The translations under genes were made by a program, and so were the position numbers. From positions 1 to 40,743 of the forward strand of contig CARDBT010000036.1 of NCBI GenBank assembly GCA_948957135.1: a stretch of 40,743 nucleotides of DNA, written 5' to 3'. Source of the DNA: COE1 sp910588595 (GTDB lineage: Bacteria; Bacillota; Clostridia; Lachnospirales; Lachnospiraceae). The notes under the pieces were generated by a model. It saw nothing but the letters and a program-made list of their open reading frames with translations, was not told the DNA's origin and searched no databases. Below, piece by piece: positions 1-9,300 of the stretch. Every line of letters begins with the position of its first letter. The stretch's first letter is position 1.

Positions 1-1
1 A

Positions 2-61
2 AGTGGCGTAATTTCTGGTAGTATGCCTAATTTTAGTATGCGAAGTATGAGTTATGATTAG
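2..61 (+). CDS. possible C-terminal end of an upstream gene (partial)
   Basis: One frame is open from the window edge to a TAG at 59-61; the other two forward frames close within 21 bases. A good intrinsic terminator begins three bases after this stop, which is what the end of a gene looks like. The visible tail is Ser/Met-rich and ends MSYD. I do not recognise it, and 19 codons are too few to assign a family. The gene may be unrelated to the downstream NRPS operon, which has its own promoter. Confidence 0.3.
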   Translation, partial: SGVISGSMPNFSMRSMSYD

Positions 62-63
62 GG

Positions 64-107
64 ATCAGGGAAATAGCTTATTTTAAAAGCATTTCCCTGA
101 TTTTTTT
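64..107 (+). terminator. rho-independent terminator
   Basis: An 11-bp perfect stem (64-74 with 91-101, core AGGGAAAT/ATTTCCCT) encloses a smaller GCTT/AAGC helix and is followed by a run of seven T (101-107). It ends transcription from the gene lying left of the window and insulates the NRPS operon. Confidence 0.85.
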
Positions 108-147
108 CATGTAGCTGACATTATTACTTTTTAGAAGTATTTATATA

Positions 148-186
148 AAATTGGGGAAATGGCAAGGTGGGCTGTTTCCCCAATTT
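148..186. repeat. 12-bp perfect inverted repeat
   Basis: The arms AAATTGGGGAAA (148-159) and TTTCCCCAATTT (175-186) are separated by 15 bases. There is no T-run after it, so it is a weak terminator at best. It lies about 75 bp upstream of the promoter of the NRPS operon and could be an operator, or part of a double terminator with the hairpin at 64-107. Confidence 0.5.
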
Positions 187-214
187 ATTAACCGCCCGCT
201 CGGCAATGTACATA

Positions 215-255
215 TAAAAAGTGCAATCTATTCCCTAAAAAGTGCTTTTTATTCC
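215..255 (+). promoter_or_regulatory. 21-bp-period direct repeat, candidate activator site
   Basis: Two 20-base units, TAAAAAGTGCAATCTATTCC (215-234) and TAAAAAGTGCTTTTTATTCC (236-255), match at 16 of 20 positions and begin 21 bases apart, two helical turns. The second ends eight bases before the proposed -35 box. This layout is typical of activators that bind as tandem dimers upstream of the polymerase, for example LytTR-type regulators, which also use a 21-bp period. The bases do not clearly match a known LytTR consensus, so the family of the regulator is open. Confidence 0.5.
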
Positions 256-262
256 AAACGGG

Positions 263-290
263 TTGCTGTCCTCCTGGCATTTGATATAAT
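263..290 (+). promoter_or_regulatory. sigma-A-type promoter of the NRPS operon
   Basis: TTGCTG (263-268), a 16-bp spacer and a perfect TATAAT (285-290). The -35 box is imperfect, which fits an activator-dependent promoter. The leader from about 297 to 421 contains a 9-bp A/T-only inverted repeat (364-372 with 383-391) of unknown role and no convincing terminator. Confidence 0.65.
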
Positions 291-421
291 TTTTTCAATT
301 ATGGTTTGCGGTCATCCAGACGGATTTGTTGGTGATGACGGAGGGTGTGAACCGCAATGACTGAAAAAACAAAGCGAGACAATTGTTTTTTGCCAGTTTA
401 GCAGCTTAGAGAGGATAAAAA

Positions 422-1540
422 ATGAATGCTATATTTTCACATGAAGAGACAAATACCAAAAGACAGAGGGAGTTTGATTACCTGAAAGGGATTTTTATGC
501 TGTTTATTTACCTGGTCCATGCCTTTCAGGCAACGATGTCCCCGGAAGATTCCGTTACCCAGTGGATTTTTATGTTTGCAACGATGTCTGGCGCAGCTAT
601 TTTTATTTTCGTTATGGGAATTGGGACTGTTTACAGCAGGAATGCAACGCCGGTGGGAATGGCAAAGAGCGGTGTCCGCATGGTGGTTTATCAGTATCTG
701 AATAACGTTGCCTATGTGATCGCCATGCTAATCCCATACCCCTTCGTCTCTGGAAAGCTGACGGAAGTCGGGAGGGACAATTTCGATTATTTGACAGAGG
801 TATACATTCAATACATCAATATCTTTTTTATTACCGGAATTATTTATTTTGTGTTGGCATTGTTAAAGAAGCTGAATATGAACATTGCAGGGTACATGAT
901 AATCGGTGCGGCTGTGAGTATTATTGCGCCATTCCTTTATGGAAAACCTGTAAATGTGCCGGTGCTTGGGTATATTATGAAACTACTGATTGGAGAGGCA
1001 GAGTTTGTTTCCTTTACGCCGCTCTATTTTCTGTCCTATGCATTGTTTGGCGTTGCCTTTGGCAAAATCCTGCGGCATGTGAAGGATAAAAACAAATTTT
1101 ACGGCATGCTGGCTGTTCCCAGCATCGTGGTCATTATTGTATGGTGGGTATTGGTATTCAGGGAATATGGTTCGAATATATCCCAAATGTATATTGTGTT
1201 ACTTGATGCGTATTCACAGCCGAACCTTTGGCACGTGGTGGCAAGCATGGCGCACATATTTATTTTGGCTATCGCCTTTTTCTTTATTGAAGGAATCTGC
1301 AGAAAGGATGACAAACTGCGTGAGCCAAAGAATCCTGTTGCAAGGCAGATTCTATATTATAGCGAACATATATCAAAATATTATGCCTTACATATAATTG
1401 TATATTTTGTTGCTCTCGGAATCAATGGTTATGAGTGTTTTCAGAGTTATCAATGCTGGCTTCTCGCATTGCTTTCCATCCTGGTGACAGAGATTATGGT
1501 AAGAGGGTACAATATGCTGCAGGCAAAGATCGCAGCATGA
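422..1540 (+). CDS. membrane acyltransferase-like protein, first gene of the NRPS operon
   Basis: A 372-residue polytopic membrane protein with about ten hydrophobic segments. Its N-terminus (FDYLKG, hydrophobic stretch, LVHAFQ, residues about 19-37) resembles the start of acyltransferase-3/DUF1624-type membrane proteins, in which a conserved Arg/Asp and a His at the end of the first membrane helix bracket the active site. Such proteins move acetyl or other acyl groups across or at the membrane. The start is the ATG after GAGAGG (about 409-414). The MATE gene begins 44 bases after its stop, so the two are probably cotranscribed. In this context it could acylate the NRPS peptide, for example at its free amine, or modify a surface glycan for self-protection; both are inference. 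The family assignment is moderate, the substrate unknown. Confidence 0.7.
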   Translation: MNAIFSHEETNTKRQREFDYLKGIFMLFIYLVHAFQATMSPEDSVTQWIFMFATMSGAAIFIFVMGIGTVYSRNATPVGMAKSGVRMVVYQYLNNVAYVIAMLIPYPFVSGKLTEVGRDNFDYLTEVYIQYINIFFITGIIYFVLALLKKLNMNIAGYMIIGAAVSIIAPFLYGKPVNVPVLGYIMKLLIGEAEFVSFTPLYFLSYALFGVAFGKILRHVKDKNKFYGMLAVPSIVVIIVWWVLVFREYGSNISQMYIVLLDAYSQPNLWHVVASMAHIFILAIAFFFIEGICRKDDKLREPKNPVARQILYYSEHISKYYALHIIVYFVALGINGYECFQSYQCWLLALLSILVTEIMVRGYNMLQAKIAA

Positions 1541-1584
1541 CAAATATATTTGTGCAGACAAAAGTATGGTAGGAGGATATTGAG

Positions 1585-3351
1585 ATGGAGCAGATGCACC
1601 AGAGGAATGAAAGGCTGATAGAGAATAAAATTTGGAAGTATCTATTACCGGGAATTATGATGTCGCTGGCTTTGCAGTTGGGGAACATCGTTGATACAAT
1701 ATTTGTGGGGAACTTTTTGGGGACAGAGGCAATGTCAGCCATAACGCTTGTGCTTCCCATGGAAACTTTAATACAGGTAACAGGCTATTGTCTTGGTATG
1801 GGAGGATCTATTGCAGCAGGTATTTTGCTTGGCAGGCGAAATAAAGAGGGCGCATCACAGCTATTTTCGATCACATTGGTGATAACTGTTGTTGTGGGAC
1901 TTATCATTGTTGCAGCGGCGCCTTTTTTGGCAATGCCCATTGCAGATGCGCTGGCAAAGGGGGGAAGTCTGAATATTCCTGCAGGCCATTATCTTTTTGT
2001 AGGGATGCTTGGCGCTCCGGTTATTGGCGTCGGGCTTCTTATGTCCAGTTTTTTGGGTGTGGAAAATCATCCCGGGCTTGCGTCTGCCTATCTGATTCTT
2101 TCTAATGTGATCAATCTGATTCTGGATTACATATTATTAAAATACACGAATATTGGTATTGCGGGTGCTGCCCTGTCTACGGTGGTTGGATTTTTACTTG
2201 GAATGGTCATTTTTATCTTATATATCCGTTCTCCTAAGCGCATGATAAGCTTTGTCAGAATCCGATCATTTGCGCCATTAAAAGAGGCGGTCATATCAGG
2301 GGCGCCGATTTTTGTATTTATGATCATGACCATAATAAAATCCTTTGGACTGAATGAAATTATTATCCGTTTTATTGGAGAGGGCGGGATGGCAGTTTAT
2401 ACGGTATGCGACAATGTCCTTATGATTGTGGAGATGATCACGGCTGGAATCATAGGCGTAATTCCCAATATAGCGGGAATTCTTTATGGGGAGAAGGATT
2501 ACTTCGGCATCCGCGCGCTGTGCAAAAGGGTTCTTGTGTTAAGCGCGGCTGCAACGCTGTGTATTTTTGTGCTTGTTATGGTGTTTGCAAAGTCAATTAC
2601 CGTTATGTTTGGCGTAGATAATTCAGCGCTTTCCTCCATGATGGTGACAGCACTCAGGATTTTTATTTTGTGCCTGCCGGCATATGTATGGAATAAATTT
2701 CTTGTGGGCTATTATGAATCGATTGAAGAGTCAAAACAGGCAAGTATTATTACATTCTTTCAAAATGGTATTTATGTGTTGCCCGCAGCGGCTCTTGGGG
2801 TCATTCTGGACGTGAAAACGGGCGGCAGCGGTATCAATGGTCTGGCGCTTAGTTTTGTCTGTTCGGAAATCCTGACTGTTCTTACGGCATATCTTTATCG
2901 CAAAATCAAGCATAGAGGTGCGGATTTTTATCTGCTTCCTGAGGAAACGGGAATCTGTTTTGATTTTACCGTGAAGGCAGATATGGATGAGACTGCGCTG
3001 GTACCCAGAGAGGTAAAAAAGTTCTGTCTCGATCATGACATAAGTGCTAATAAGGCGAATATCGTGGCGGTGGCTGCGGAGGAAATGATCGTAAATTGTA
3101 TCAAATATGGCGGCAGGCTGTCTCATTGGATCGATGTCAGCCTGGTGATAGAAAAACAAAAGATGCTTCTGCGGATCAGGGACAATGGAGTGCCTTTTAA
3201 TCCCACTGAGTACGAATTTGACGGTGGAAAATTTGATATACATGGGATCGAGCTTGTGAAAACGATCTCTTCCGACATCAGTTATATGCGCACAATGGAT
3301 TTGAATAATACTGTGTTAGAATTTGACATAGAACAGGAGGAAGAAAAGTGA
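1585..3351 (+). CDS. MATE-family exporter fused to a C-terminal RsbW-like GHKL ATPase domain
   Basis: 588 residues. Residues about 8-450 form a MATE efflux transporter with some twelve membrane segments and the typical early MQLGNIVDTIFVG-like helix; MATE proteins export drugs or metabolites using Na+ or H+. Residues about 460-588 are a soluble cytoplasmic ATPase of the anti-sigma kinase type: N box E500-x3-N504 (AAEEMIVN), G1 box D533-N-G (RIRDNGVPFNP) and a G2-like HGIELVKTI segment. Ordinary MATE proteins stop near residue 450, so this is a true fusion, not an annotation artefact. The start follows GGAGG at 1572-1576 with an 8-base gap. Its stop overlaps the NRPS start (3348-3351), implying translational coupling and strongly suggesting it exports the NRPS product. 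The ATPase domain is a plausible docking partner for the STAS protein at 12378. Confidence 0.88.
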   Translation: MEQMHQRNERLIENKIWKYLLPGIMMSLALQLGNIVDTIFVGNFLGTEAMSAITLVLPMETLIQVTGYCLGMGGSIAAGILLGRRNKEGASQLFSITLVITVVVGLIIVAAAPFLAMPIADALAKGGSLNIPAGHYLFVGMLGAPVIGVGLLMSSFLGVENHPGLASAYLILSNVINLILDYILLKYTNIGIAGAALSTVVGFLLGMVIFILYIRSPKRMISFVRIRSFAPLKEAVISGAPIFVFMIMTIIKSFGLNEIIIRFIGEGGMAVYTVCDNVLMIVEMITAGIIGVIPNIAGILYGEKDYFGIRALCKRVLVLSAAATLCIFVLVMVFAKSITVMFGVDNSALSSMMVTALRIFILCLPAYVWNKFLVGYYESIEESKQASIITFFQNGIYVLPAAALGVILDVKTGGSGINGLALSFVCSEILTVLTAYLYRKIKHRGADFYLLPEETGICFDFTVKADMDETALVPREVKKFCLDHDISANKANIVAVAAEEMIVNCIKYGGRLSHWIDVSLVIEKQKMLLRIRDNGVPFNPTEYEFDGGKFDIHGIELVKTISSDISYMRTMDLNNTVLEFDIEQEEEK

Positions 3352-6300
3352 AAAAAGTGAATGACACGATTTATGAAATTGATTTTGAATCGGTAGTAAG
3401 TATGTTTGAGAAACAGGTAGAAATGCATCCGGACAAAACGGCAGTCATTTCAGGCAGCGAGAGGAAAACGTATGGTGAACTGAATGCTGATGCAAACAGG
3501 GTGGCAGATGCTCTGATCAAAAACGGGGTAGAGGCGGAAACGATTGTGGCTGTCCTTTTAGAACGTGGTATAAAAGTTTATACTGCGACACAGGGTATCT
3601 TAAAGGCTGGCGGGGCATTTACCTGTATTTCTGCCGAATATCCCAGGGAGCGTGTGCGTTATATCTTAGAGGACAGCGGCGCAAAGTGGATTATTACAGA
3701 TGAAAAGACAAAGAATCAGTTCAGTGATCTGTGGGAGACCTTAGCGTGTACGCCTCTTATCATCGACGAGATTTTGCAAGGTAAAAATACGCAAAATCCC
3801 AATCGGGAAATTCATGAAAAAGACTTATGCTACGTTATTTATACGTCAGGTTCTACAGGAAAGCCTAAGGGTGTTATGATTGAACAGGGGAATCTGTCAA
3901 ATTTCGTTAATGCAAACCCAAAGAATCATGAAACGCTTGGATTTACAGAAAAAGCGTCGGTTGTTCTTGCACTTGCGGCAATAACATTTGACGTTTCTAT
4001 TATGGAAGAGTTTATTCCGCTCACAAATGGTATGACAGTTGTCATTGCAACAGAGGAGGAGATACATAATCTGGATTTGCTTGCGGATACCATTCTGCAG
4101 CATGGCGTTGACAGTGTAACAACAACACCATCTTTTGTTTCTGTTATGATGGAAATTCCGAAAATGCGGGAGGCATTAAAGCAGGTTCGTTCCTACGATC
4201 TGGGCGCTGAAGCATTTCAGGGAGGATTGTATGACAAAATATGTGCAGTCAATCCGGAAGCATATATCATGAACGGATATGGGCCTACAGAAACAACGAT
4301 CAGCTGTACTATGAAGGTGATCACGAGCGGTGAGAATATCACCATAGGCATACCGAATGCCAATGTACTTGTATACATTATTGATGAGAATAATAAAGAA
4401 GTGCCGGATGGGCAGGTTGGTGAGCTTCTCATCTGTGGAAAGGGTGTAGGGCGTGGCTACCGGAACCTTCCTGAAAAGACAGCCGAGGTATTTATTGAGT
4501 ATCGTGGTATGCGTGGCTACAAGTCAGGAGATCTTGCCCTGATCAACGCTGAGGGGGAGATTGAATTTCATGGAAGAAAGGATAATCAGGTAAAACTCAG
4601 AGGCTTTCGGATTGAGCTGGGTGAGGTTGAGGAAGTGATCCTAAGCCATGCAGATGTTTTGAATGCAGTAGCGGTAGTGATGGATGAGCAGCTTTGTGTA
4701 TACTATACTGCCACAAAAGAAATCGAGCCGCAGGAGCTTTCTGACTTTGCGGCAGAGAGCCTTGCCTACTATATGGTGCCGGATATCCTGATTCAGCTTG
4801 AGGAAATGCCGCTGACGGCAAATCATAAAATAGACAAAAGATCCCTGCCCAAACTGATCTTAAAACAGGGTGATTATGAGGTGCCCAAAAATAAGATGCA
4901 GCAAAAGATTTTTGATATCGTGGCATCCGTCACCAATAACAGCAGCTTTGGCATAAACACGCCATTTTACCGTGCAGGGCTTACTTCTCTAGGGGCAATG
5001 AAATTAAATGTCCTGCTGGCAGAGGGATTTGGCATAGCGATAAAGACCAGCGATATCACCCAGTATAATACGGTGGTACGGATGGAGGAATTTATCAGGA
5101 ATGCAGAAGCGCCTGATGCAATGGAAATCCGCAGCGTTTATCCATTAACAGGTTCCCAGAAAGGGATTTTTGCGGAGTGTGCGAAGAATCCGGAAACAAC
5201 GATTTATAATATACCGTTTTTGTTCACGCTTGACAACAGCATTGAAGAAGAGAAACTTGCCGATGCAGCTGCCAGAACCATTCAGGCACATTCCTATATG
5301 ACGGCGCGTTTTGGGATCAGTGAAGACGGAGAAATGGTTCAAAAACCCTTTTCAGAAGATTTTGTGCCTGAGATCATCAGAACAACAGACAGTGCGTTTG
5401 ACAGGAACGATCTTGTAAAGCCATTTCAATTAGAAGGGGGCAGGCTGTTCCGGATCACAATCTACCTGACTGAGACGAAGAAGTATCTGTTTGTAGATTT
5501 TCACCACATCATGGCGGATGGAAATTCCTATGATATTTTTTTCAGGGACCTGAACCGTGCCTATATGGGCGAAGAATTGGCAAAGGAAGACTATACAGGT
5601 TTTGATGCGGCTGTCTCAGAGGAATATGCAGTGAAGAGAGGCGGTTATAAAAAGGCAGCCCTTTATTATGACAATATTTTTCAGGGGATTGAAATCGAGT
5701 CGCTTCCGATTTATGACAAAAAAGGAGATATGCCCGAAAAGGGGCTGGCAGAATATAAGATGTCAGTTTCTGCAGAAGCGGCCCTGCAATTTTGTGAAAG
5801 AATGGGAATTACACCCAATACACTCTTTACCGGCGTTTTTGGAATCCTGATGTCCCGCTGGTCAAATGCAAAGGAATCGTTGTTTGCGACCATCTATAAT
5901 GGCAGGAACGATTCGAGGCTTGAGAATACGATATGCATGCTTGTAAGAACGCTTCCTGTATATTGTAAATTTGATGACAAGACTACAGTGACATCCTATA
6001 TGGTTTCCTTGCAGGAACAGTTAATGAATTCCATGGCAAATGATATTTTCCCGTTCTCCGATATCGCTGCAAAATATGGGATTACTTCTGATTTGATTTT
6101 TGCATATCAGGCAGAACTTACAGACGATTATCCGATGGGAAATACCGTTGCTGTTGGTGAGGATCTGTCCCTCGGCCTGCCCAAAGAGCCGCTGTTACTC
6201 CAGGTTCGTCTCTATGACGGGGCGTATTATCTGACAGCTGAGTACCGCAGTGATTTGTATCTGGAGGAAACGGTTCAGAATATTATGGATTCTTACAATG

Positions 6301-9300
6301 CCGCATTCAAATCCATATTCGGCTGCCGCAATGTATCTGATGTGACAATCCTTTCAGAGCAGCAGGAAAAAATGCTTGACAGTTTTAATGAGACAGAAGT
6401 GTCCTATGATGTCAGCAAAACGGTTGTGGATATGTTTGAGGCTGCTGCTGCTCAATATCCCGATAACACAGCCGTTGTATACGAAGAGGTCAGATATACA
6501 TACAGTGAGGTTGAAAAAATAACGCGTAATCTTGCGGGCGATCTTATCCGGAGGGGATTGACAGCAGGTGACGTAGCTGCTGTGCTGATCCCGCGCTGTG
6601 AATATATGGCAATCTGTTCGATGGGTGTTGCCCGCAGCGGCTGTGCCTGCCAGCCCCTTGACCATACATATCCGCAGGACAGACTGCTTTTCATGCTGGA
6701 GGACAGTGGTGCGAAACTGTTGATCACGACACAGAAGATGCGTGAACTGGTGTCTGACTATACAGGACAGATATTGTATCTTGATGAGATACCAGACCTG
6801 CCGGAATATGTGGAAAAGCTGCCGTCTCCAAAGCCGGAGGATTTGTTTACGCTGCTTTATACATCAGGCTCGACAGGAGTGCCCAAGGGCTGTATGATTG
6901 AGTATGGGAATATCACGGCATTCTGCACATGGTATCACAGACAATATGAGTTTGACAGTTCTGCCCGCCTGGCAGCCTATGCCTCCTATGGTTTTGACGC
7001 ATCGATGATGGATATTTTTACGTCTCTCACGGCAGGTGCGCAGTTAAATATCATTGCCGAGGAAATACGCCTTGACCTTTTGGCGCTCTGTGATTATTTT
7101 GAAGAGAACCAGCTTACGCATTCCTTTATGACGACACAGGTGGGACGTCAATTTGCAATGGAAATAAAGAGTAAAACATTAAGACATCTCAGTACGGGTG
7201 GAGAAAAACTGGTTCCTTTAAATCCGCCGGAGGGTATCAGGTTTTACAATGTCTATGGACCTACGGAATGTACGGTTTACACAACGATCTTTGAGATGGA
7301 TCGGTATTATGATGACATTCCGATCGGGAAGCCGCTGGATAATCTGAAACTCTATATTGTTGATGACAAGGGACACCGCCTGCCGGCAGGGGCGTCCGGT
7401 GAGCTGCTCGTCTCGGGAAGACAGGTATCGCGGGGGTATCTGAACCGTCCGGAGAAAACAAAAGAGGTGTATGCTAAAAATCCTTATACTGACCAGGAGG
7501 GATACGAGCGGATGTACCACACAGGTGATGTGGTGCGCTACTTAAATGATGGAAATATCTCTTTTGTGGGCAGACGGGATTCCCAGGTAAAAATAAGAGG
7601 ATTCCGGATTGAGCTTACGGAAGTGGAGGAAGTGATCCGGCGTTTTCCGGGGATCAAAGATGCCACAGTTGCTGCATTTGATGAGGAGGGCGGCGGTAAA
7701 TATATCGCAGCGTATGTTGTGTCAGATGAGCAGATTGATACAGGGAAGCTGAATGCTTTTATCATGGAAACAAAGCCGCCGTATATGGTGCCGGCTGTGA
7801 CGATGCAGATTGACCGGATTCCATTAAATCAGAACCAGAAGGTCAACAGGCGCGCTCTGCCAAAGCCGCAAAAGGCAGTGGAGGAGATGATTCCGCCCAA
7901 AAATGAAATGCAGCAGCGTATTTGTGACTGCATTGCTGAAGCGATCGGGCACAGGGAGTTTGGGATCACTACGGATATTCAGCTTGCGGGACTGACTTCT
8001 ATCAGTGCGATAAAACTGAATGTACTTCTGGCAAAGAACTTTGACGTGGCGATCAAGACAAATGATATCAGGGAAAATCCAACTGTCGTCCAGTTAGAAA
8101 GATTTCTTCTGGGAGCGGAAAAATCTAAGGTACATGAAGTGCGGGAGGTGTATCCGCTGACCAACGCGCAGGCAGGCATCTTTGTAGACTGTACGGCGAA
8201 TATGGGAACAACGGTTTATAATATTCCATATTTGTTCCGGCTCAGTCCCAGGATAGATTTGATCCGGCTAAAAGAAGCAGTAGAGCAGACAGTGGAAGTG
8301 CACCCATACCTGAAAGTGCAGCTTTTTATGGATGAGGACGGTGAGATCCGCCAGCGCAGGAATGATCATCTGGAATACACCACTGAGATTATTGACGGCA
8401 TGGACAGGGAAAAACTGGTAAGGCCGTTTCCGCTGTTTCAGGAGCCGCTGTTTCGTTTTGAGATCCATAGGACACATGAGGGAAGTTATCTGTTCCTTGA
8501 TGTGCATCATCTGATCGCAGACGGTACCTCTCTTTCTGTTATTTTGTCGGATATCGACAGGGCATATCAGGGCGAAAAGCTTACGGCAGAGACATATACT
8601 GCCTATGATGCGGCGCTTGACAACGAAAGGGCGATCCAGGGAGAAAAGTATAAGAAAGCGGAAGAATTTTACGCCTCTGTATTGAAAGACTGCAGCTCGG
8701 ACACCAGTCTTTATCCTGACAAAAATGGAGAGGCGCCGGGCATTGGGAATTTGCGCAGAAAGAGTGATGTCATCAGCAGGGAAGCTGTGCAGGCGATCTG
8801 CGAGAAATATGGTATCACAGAGAATGTATTTTTCACAGGTATATTTGGCGCGGCACTGGCAAGATACCATTTTGCTTCCAAAAGTGTATTTACAACCATC
8901 TATCATGGCAGAAACGATTCACGTCTTTCTGAAACGATTGGTATGTTTGTCAAAACATTGCCTGTGGTGTGTGATACAACGAAAAATACACAAGATTATT
9001 TTGTGACAATTAAAAACCAGCTTATGGGAATGATGGATCACGATATTTATCCGTTCCAGGAAATCAGCCGCAATTTCCATATTAAGCCTGACACGATGTT
9101 TGTGTATCAGGGCGGGAATTTTGCATTTACGAAAATCTGTGGAGAGGATGCAGAGGAAATCCCCCTTGGCTTAAATGCGGCAAAGGAGCCGATATCGCTT
9201 ATGATGAGCATTGAAAACGGCGAATACATCTATGAGCTGGAATACAGAAGTGATTTGTTTGAAAAGGAGACGGCAGCGTATCTGATCGAAAACCTTGAGA

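Noticed and set aside
151..360. Open frame of 69 codons (TTG start) before the first gene
   Set aside because: It starts inside an inverted repeat, has no ribosome site and runs through the promoter and direct repeats.
357..401. 14-codon frame MTEKTKRDNCFLPV after GGAGG, possible leader peptide
   Set aside because: The ribosome site is 11 bases away and there is no attenuator structure or homologous peptide; too weak to call.
2731..3243. 170-codon antisense frame under the MATE ATPase domain, and similar long antisense frames under the NRPS
   Set aside because: Compositionally shadow-like, without ribosome sites and fully inside strongly supported genes.
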